Source: Plecoglossus altivelis (lineage: Eukaryota; Chordata; Actinopteri; Osmeriformes; Plecoglossidae). From it: 64,000 bases of DNA. Where the stretch lies: assembly GCA_036571765.1 (NCBI GenBank), contig BROE01000009.1:12150904-12214903 (forward strand), written 5' to 3'. The stretch's first letter is position 1. The number at the start of each line of letters is the position of its first letter. A program made the translations under genes and the position numbers. The notes beneath the pieces are model-generated. The model was not told the DNA's origin. It saw only the letters and a program-made list of their open reading frames with translations, and did not search any database. Shown here one piece after another: positions 57,404 to 64,000 of this stretch.

Positions 57404-60133
57404 GCTGTCCACCTCCCCCTGCTCCGGTGGTGTTCTGCGTCCGGGCCAGGAGAGCTTGGGGGAAGAGAGCTGGTGATGTGATTACAGGTCCAGTAATTGT
57501 GTAAGTCTGCATCAGGGTGGAGCTGAGCCGGGCCTGCTGCTGGGACGGAGGCTGCCCTGTTGTTATGCTGTGTTTGGATCATGACACAAATGGATACAAA
57601 CGCTCTGCGCCTCAGGGGGCCTGAGACTCATGCACCGCAGCTAATGATAGACACACGCGCGCGCACACGCGCACACACACACACGCGCACACTGGTCTTC
57701 TCCTGCCTGACTATTGATGCAAAGGCTCACGGTTGAAGAGATGGCAGCATACCAGGCCCACTCAGACACATGTATACAACTACTGCACAGGCTTGACCGT
57801 TTGGCTTTGGTTCTCTCTCTCTGTGTGCGTGCGTGTGCGCGCGTGTGCGTCTGACTGGACAAGGCTGTGCTCCCCTCCAGCCCTCAGCTCTAGGCTGATC
57901 CAGCAGAGCTCTTAGGTGAGCCCTTGGGAGTTCCGCACAAGCCAGGTGGTCTCGTACTGGTTTGGGCTGGTCCAGACCAGGTCCATCCAGGTCGGATCCC
58001 ACAGGATCGAGCGAGAGCTGAACCTAATTCGGGAGCTAAAGCGATCAGAGCAGGCTAGTGCAGCTGGCTCCACAGTCCTGCTAGAAAAGACCAGAGCTTG
58101 AGGGAGTAGAAAAGCTTCATGTCCTAATGTGTGTGTTATTCCAGTAAAGGCTCCCATTACACGGGTCCCAGCGGATGGCTTCATGTGTTTGGGACAATAA
58201 GATCAGTAGGATCAATATCGGCCTGTCCGTCCCTTGTCGCCAACCTCCGAGAGCCTTGACCTCTACCGGATATGTCCCCTGTGTGTGTGTGTGTGTGTGT
58301 GTACGTGTGTGTGTGCGTGCAATGGGCAAGACCTCTCATCAGTGTGCCTGTCATGTCTATAGCCCCTAATGGCCCCAACAATACAAATGGGGCCAGCCAG
58401 AGGCCAAGGCCTTAAAAGGTTTAGGTTATTTGTGTGAGTCAGGTAATGGCCCTATAGGCCTGCATATTGAGTGCCACAGCGTGCACTCACACACACACAC
58501 ACACACACACACAAGCAGTAGCTCTCTTTTATTGGCTATTGGCAGGAATCAGAGATGGGAATAATCTGAGCTGGTCTGGTGAGATCTGTACCCCCAGATC
58601 TCAGCAAGGGAGGAGATATCTACGAGAGAGAGACTCACTACAGATCAGCTGCCAGTCACCTGATGGTGGTTGTGTTACCGTCGCAGTCCTAAGCAGTACA
58701 AGCATGGCTCAGGACCTTGCTAATAGAAATGTGTTTGGGTTTTGATCAGATTATCTTTTGTGCGTCTCGCTAGAGGAACGAGTCGCGCAGCCTTTGAACA
58801 AATGCCGGCCCTTGACGCACGTAGATATTTACACAACATCGCTGGCGGCTGCTACTCTCCTGCACGTGCCCAGTGGTGTCTAAGCACACGCTATCTCGCT
58901 ATCAGCACAGCAAACTGTGTGTGGTGACGGGGAATATAGAGCTGGGAGGGGGGGGGATCACACGTGCAGTCATCCCTGTGTGGATGCACAGGGTGGCTGA
59001 CGTGGAGCACAGGCATACGCTAACTGGACTGGACTGCATATGTAGGGATGTTTTGAGGACACGTCGAGCACACGTTTACACAGAGATCTGGTAGAAGGAT
59101 ACAGTCATTCCCCAGTTAGTCAATGTTGACTGTCCTCCCCCCCCCCTCCGCTCCCCGTCACGTCACGTCAAAGACTCGATCTCTGTTCAAACACCAGCAC
59201 TGGGGGTTAGGACACGGTGAGTGGAGATATGGAATGTTGTCACTGAGAGAAGAGAGAGAGACAACTGAAGAGTGACAGAACAGAGCCATGAAGAGAGGGG
59301 AGTATGAAGGAGAAGAGGAGGAAAAGAGAGGACGGCAGAGAGAAGGAGAGAACACAGAGGAAGTGTGTGTGAGAGAGCGAGAGGGAGAGAGGGAGAGGGA
59401 GAGAAAGAGAGGAAGACAGAAAGGGAGCTGGAGGTTAATCATATGAAGAGCCACGTCTTTGTTGTGAGTGAAAACACTTTCTCTGCCCCCCCACATCCCC
59501 CCCGTGGCGTCAAACGGCTGTTGCTACGGATACGGGCACCCACCCTCCAAGCAGCGTGACGAACCTGTAACGATTTTATCAGCCTAGCCTCATCTCGATG
59601 TGCTTGTGTTGATGTGGCCCATGCAAGCACTGCGTTGATAACCAGTACCCGAAGCACATGCTGCCTGGTTGATGCTGGTTATAAGGTGACATCCCAGACA
59701 GAACCAGTCAGACAGGGTGATGCTGGTTCACCAGCAAGGCCAAGCAAAGCCCAAGAGGTTCACTGTGTCCTTTTTGGCAGTGATAATACTGTATAGCCCC
59801 TCATATCAAACTCATGCAGTGACAGACAGCAGACTAGTAACCAGTGCTTGTTGTTGAAAGATCTGCAGTAGATAATAGAGGAACACACATTAAGGAGTGT
59901 TATTCAGACTGCTTTGTTTTAAAGTGAAGGGATGGAAACAGTCTGGCTTACATTTGGCCAGTATTTTCTCATTTTATTGCTATTGGCTTCCTACGAAGAG
60001 CAATCCAGGTAGAGTTAGGTTGTGTATAGTTCCTCTGGATATGTTTTATGGATATCTTGCTTTGTATTTATGGCTGTTATAGTCAGGTCTAAACCATTGT
60101 CCACACAGTGTGACATTCAGATAGCTTCTCTCT

Positions 60134-60134
<1 letters not shown>

Positions 60135-60187
<53 letters not shown>
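60135..60187. repeat. (CT)n microsatellite
   Basis: About 26 CT units followed by CTCTACCT repeats. Confidence 0.97.
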
Positions 60188-60188
<1 letters not shown>

Positions 60189-60416
60189 CTCTCTACCTCT
60201 CTACCTTTACCTCTCTCTCTTCCTCGTCTTTGTCCTCTCGTTTCTCGACTGTCCTCTGCTAGTAAAGCCTGCCTCCCCTCCCTCCCTCCCCTCCTCCTCC
60301 CCTTCCCCACACACCCAGCCCCCTTCTCTTCTGTCACCCCTTCCCATCCCCCACTGACAGCCCTTCATAAACACTGTCCCCTAATGTAAACACTGCAGCA
60401 GCTCTCTGTCTACATG

Positions 60417-60419
<3 letters not shown>

Positions 60420-60472
<53 letters not shown>
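60420..60472. repeat. (GA)n microsatellite
   Basis: About 26 GA units, the reverse complement of the tract 230 bases upstream. Confidence 0.97.
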
Positions 60473-60476
<4 letters not shown>

Positions 60477-60713
60477 CGCAGGGGGGAATGGCATGGAGGG
60501 GACTGGGGGATCCAAGGAAGGAGCGATGGAGAGAGGGAACGGACGAGAGTTGCACTAATGACCCCAACCGCCTGGAGGCTAGCATGGCTAGCTTCTCGCT
60601 AGCGTCTCTCTCCTCACTGAAGTGTTAGCACAACGCCACACAGCGCAGAATGCACCCCGCTCCTTTTTAATAGGTGTTTTGCGGTTATCCCTTTCATCCC
60701 CATCCCATACCCA

Positions 60714-60956
60714 TGTGAAGTGAAGTGACGTATTGTCAAGTATGGTTACCCATACTCGAAATTTACCTCTGCATTTAACCCATCCAAGTGCACACACAGC
60801 AGTGAGTAGTGGGCAACCGCACGCACACACAGTGAACATACAGTGAACATACACCCAGAACAGTGGGCAGCTATTGCTCAAGCGCCCGGGAAGCAATTGG
60901 GGGTTTGGTGCCTTGCTCAAGGGCACCTCAGTCATGGTATCAAAGGCAGAGAGGTA
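60714..60956. mobile_element. Teleost interspersed repeat
   Basis: Contains GTGAAGTGAAGTGACG, CTCTGCATTTAACCCATCC, GTGGGCAGCTATTGCTCAAG, GCGCCCGGGAAGCAATTGGGG and TGCTCAAGGGCACCTCAGTC. I recognise this order of motifs from a repeat dispersed through many teleost genomes. I cannot assign its class with confidence. A short TGAACATACAG duplication lies inside it. No coding sequence remains. Confidence 0.65.
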
Positions 60957-61193
60957 GCGAGGGTGTTTTAGCTGTGATGGTTCATGTCGCGGTTTGGGTG
61001 TTTGAGCCGTGGCGTTGAGGGGCTGTGCTGCCTGTTCACAGTGAGGGAGGAGCGTCATGGCGCTCATAGATGTGTAACCGTTCCTGCTCGTGATGGTGCA
61101 TGACAAGCACTGTTTGACTTGCACATAGAGCTCATCAGTACGCATGCAGCCGGGGAAGAGGGGGACGGCGGGGGGGGCGCATAGGGCCGAAAA

Positions 61194-61210
61194 GGGGGGG
61201 GGGGGGGGGG

Positions 61211-61248
<38 letters not shown>

Positions 61249-61262
61249 AAAAGGGGGGGGGG
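61194..61262. repeat. Long interrupted G homopolymer
   Basis: Almost 70 bases of G broken only by single C and AAAAA interruptions (near 61211 and 61248). The flanks are also G-rich. The length and composition are suspect as a sequencing or consensus artefact. Confidence 0.9.
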
Positions 61263-61397
61263 CTAGGGACGGATACGCACAGCCCTGCTTCTACACATCA
61301 CACACACACACATTCCCCATCTTCTCTCACACGTGCATGCAGAGGTCATAAAGCATGGTTTCCCTCTTTTTTTCCAACCTCCCCACTTGCACGTACA

Positions 61398-61429
<32 letters not shown>

Positions 61430-61847
61430 CTGTCTCTCTCTCTCCCCCCCTCTCTCTTCCCAAGGACTGTGGGCCTGCATTTAATTCACCCAATTACTTA
61501 GATGAGTCTCCAGCTTCATCTGGGGTCTGCATTACGTCAGGCCTGCCAGGCTGTATTTTTAGCGAGGACATTGCCCACTCCCCCCCCTTTTTCCCCCCCC
61601 TTTCCCCCTCCCCCTCCCTCCTTCACCCCTGGGCCCCTCCTCCCTTCCTCTCTGCAGATTGAATTACCAGCCTTTTATTGAGGCACTCTTGACGGACAAC
61701 TACTGGAACAGGGCGGCGCAGCGCCGTGATGTCACTATACAGCGGGGAGAGATTTCCACCAATGGGGTTTGGAGACAGGGAGAGCCCGACGACGGCAAGA
61801 AGAAAATGGATGCTGGCCCGTGATTGAGGCTTCCGTTCATGCTTCTG

Positions 61848-61950
61848 TATGTGTGTGTGTGTGTGTGTGTGTTCACGTGTGTGTGTGTGTTCACGTGTGT
61901 GTGTGTGTTCACGTGTGTGTGTGTGTGTGTTCACGTGTGTGTGTGTGTAT
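61848..61950. repeat. (GT)n with four TTCACGTG insertions
   Basis: A GT microsatellite punctuated four times by TTCACGTG, each giving a palindromic CACGTG E-box at 61874, 61892, 61910 and 61932. Confidence 0.95.
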
Positions 61951-62517
61951 AGTCTTGAGCTTACAGGAGCAGGCATATGATCCTGACTGTGGTCAAGATC
62001 TGCACAGCCAAATGTGTAGTTGGCAGGGCACACACAGCAGAAATGACTGGGTTGGAGGGAAAAAACTGTGAACAGAAAGCTACAAGGATCCACACAAGTC
62101 TAGTTTCAATGTAGCTTTTCTCCTTCTCTCTTTCTCCTGTCTTTCATCTCTCCATCCTCTCTTCCCCCCCACCCTTCCCTCTCTCCCTCTTCAGTTCATG
62201 AGGTGCAGCAAAGGAAGCATTTTTCATGATTTGCAACAGCTGAGACATCAGAATGTCCTGTTGACAGCTAGCCCCCCTGCTGATAGACTCCACCCAAGTG
62301 GTCTTCTCCATGCAAAGACACACACAAACACACACACAATTCCAAAGAGAAAGCTTGGAATGTTTACAGTTAAGTGCCAAAGGTTTTTCCCCCGTAGGTA
62401 AACACTCTAAAGTAACAGCTTGACAAACAGCCCCTGCCCAGGATGGCAACTGCCTTCCCTCCACTCAGCCCTCACGATGGCAGCTGCATGTACTGCTGCT
62501 CGCTCGCTCGCTCTCTG

Positions 62518-62524
<7 letters not shown>

Positions 62525-62550
<26 letters not shown>

Positions 62551-62552
62551 TG
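62525..62552. repeat. (CT)n microsatellite
   Basis: CT run preceded by CGCTCGCTCGCTCT. Confidence 0.95.
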
Positions 62553-63851
62553 CTCACTCAACCACCTTTCCCCGGTGTTTAATAACCCGTGTGATCTCTC
62601 CCTCTCCCCTGCCAGGCTGGCTAGCCAATCACAGGGGGGTTGTTGACTAATCCCAGGGAGTCACTCATTCATTCATCCACTTATTCATTGTAGTCACCTC
62701 TTCTTCCACACATGTTGGAGCTCAAGGGAAGAGTGTCAACAGTGTGTGTGTGCGTGCGTGCGTGCGCGTGTGTGTGTGTGAAGGCCACCTGAGCACAGGT
62801 TGCCATGATGCCCTGCCGCTGATAAACAGAAAGAGTAGGATGGGGAGGGAATCCAAATGAGCGTTCCGAGATGGTCGAAGCAAGGATGGTTGAAACTGTC
62901 ATTAATGCCCTTAAAATAGAAACCTTCAAGTATTATGGGGGGGGAGTGGGGAGCAAGGCAATGTTTAATATCCAGACAGGACCAAACCGGCTTTGGTCTG
63001 GGTGCAGTACTGCTAAACGCTGCTAGCCACTTAGCTTGCGCAGGAGAGTAATGGCCGTCCATTATGTCTGAGAGGCTTTCCAGCCCCGTCCTTCACTGTA
63101 CCGATGATGGATCCACTGATGGGCTGTTTATCCAGGGAGCTAATAGGAATATTAAACATGTCCATCGACAGGCTCTGGCCTTGGAACATTCTAGGCCTTG
63201 TCTGTCTGGGTCAGACAGCGAGGAGAGGAATGGATGAATCGAAAAAGCATCATAAAGAGGAGTTTCTCTCAGTCCCTGGAAATATGAGTCCATGACGCAG
63301 CGTTCTAGAAATGTTACCAGCAGACAGACGAGGGGGGGGGGGGGGGGTTTGACTGAACAAACGTGTGAGAGGCTGAATCAGTGACGGAGGAGAAGAGGGG
63401 GACAGGATAGGAGAGGGAGAAAGAAGGCGGGAAGGTAACGGGACACCGCTCAGGGACGTGCCTTCCTGGACGCACGCTGGAACGGTGACCTCATCGCTGA
63501 GGAGGGAACTTGCAGTGATGCACGTCTCCAATAATCCACCCTCCTCTTGAGCTTCTCTGAATTGTATTGGCTGCGATTCTATCACTGTCAGAAAAGCACA
63601 CACACACTCTCCCAGCTGTTTGATATCACAGTGCACTGTGGTAAACCTTTAAACACTTGACCTTGAAGTACTTGACCTGGCAATTCGTTCTTTATCAGAA
63701 GCCCATGCTGTGCTGTGTGGTGAGTGTTTCCAGGAGAGAGGCCTGTAGATAGGACAGGGTGGATGTCGATGGCGACAGGTCAGTCTCCAAGTTCACAACT
63801 CTTCTCTCTGCACTGACTTTGAAATCTCCACTGAGTCAGTGGGCTTGTTAC

Positions 63852-64000
63852 CTGTCTCTCTGCTAAGTCTGTGGGATCAGAATCTGTCTCTCTGCTGAGT
63901 GTTGGATCAGAACCTGTCTCTCTACTGAGTCTGTGGGATCAGAACCTTTCTCTCTGCTGAGTCTATTGGATCAGAACCTGTCTCTCTGCTGTGTCTGTGG
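63852..64000. repeat. 32-bp minisatellite running off the window
   Basis: Four to five copies of a unit carrying CTGTCTCTCTGCTGAGTCTG and GGGATCAGAA, period about 32 with small length variants. It is still repeating at base 64000, so its full length is unknown. Confidence 0.9.

Larger units (their letters stand above)
51633..64000 (+). other. fermt2: fermt2 intron 2 (incomplete)
   Basis: More than 12 kb with no kindlin exon. It is full of simple repeats: GT/CA runs at 53403-53412, 53664-53720, 55490-55531, 56652-56685, 58278-58316, 58489-58512 and 62740-62780, minisatellites at 54462-54699 and 63852-64000, CT/GA tracts at 57236-57403, 60135-60187 and 60420-60472, a corrupted-looking G run at 61194-61262, and a fish-type interspersed repeat at 60714-60956. 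Complex islands (about 52190-52290, 55660-55790, 61465-61575, 63095-63185) may be conserved elements. Other stretches show nothing I can name. Confidence 0.75.

Noticed and set aside
51633..64000. Second coding exon of fermt2
   Set aside because: I searched the open frames for the conserved kindlin block following residue 52 (Trp-rich HALWWEKK type) and did not find it on the + strand, so it must lie beyond 64000.
1..64000. CRISPR array, prokaryotic operon, prophage or endogenous viral gene
   Set aside because: The tandem arrays have no spacers of constant length and unique content, and no protein of these types was seen; the gene structures are vertebrate.

Overview
The window is vertebrate, almost certainly teleost, genomic DNA. 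Two spliced protein genes can be recognised, both on the + strand: a complete ddhd1 (PA-PLA1-type phospholipase A1, 12 coding exons, 26583-44701, predicted 868 aa) and the 5' end of fermt2 (kindlin-2), with a non-coding first exon ending at 50654 and the first coding exon at 51475-51632. DDHD1 and FERMT2 are also adjacent and in the same orientation in human (14q22), so this is conserved synteny. Intron-exon structure, GT/AG junctions, CpG-containing first exons, extreme microsatellite density and two interspersed repeats of fish type all point to a teleost; the species cannot be named from the sequence.

Layout. 1 to about 25.9 kb is gene-free. By human gene order it lies between bmp4 (outside the window) and ddhd1. 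It is a patchwork of microsatellites, minisatellites, polypurine/polypyrimidine tracts and short complex AT-rich islands with homeodomain-like TAAT cores that look like candidate conserved non-coding elements. From 25.9 to 44.7 kb is ddhd1, with a 9.3 kb intron 2 holding two long minisatellites. From 44.7 to 50.4 kb is the ddhd1 3' UTR and intergenic spacer. From about 50.4 kb to the end is the fermt2 promoter, exon 1, exon 2 and more than 12 kb of the next intron; the gene continues past 64000.

Function. DDHD1 is an intracellular phospholipase A1 acting on phosphatidic acid and phosphatidylinositol, linked to mitochondrial lipid balance. Kindlin-2 is an integrin co-activator at focal adhesions. 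They are neighbours but are not known to share a pathway. No operon, CRISPR array, prokaryotic element, viral gene or convincing tRNA/rRNA gene was found, and I saw no evidence of a new multi-gene system. The most interesting sequence-level observations are a six-copy 22-bp tandem repeat that runs straight into the fermt2 coding-exon splice acceptor, microsatellite or homopolymer tracts abutting several ddhd1 acceptors, a CArG-containing inverted repeat, and several minisatellites whose unit lengths are multiples of three and so create long false ORFs.
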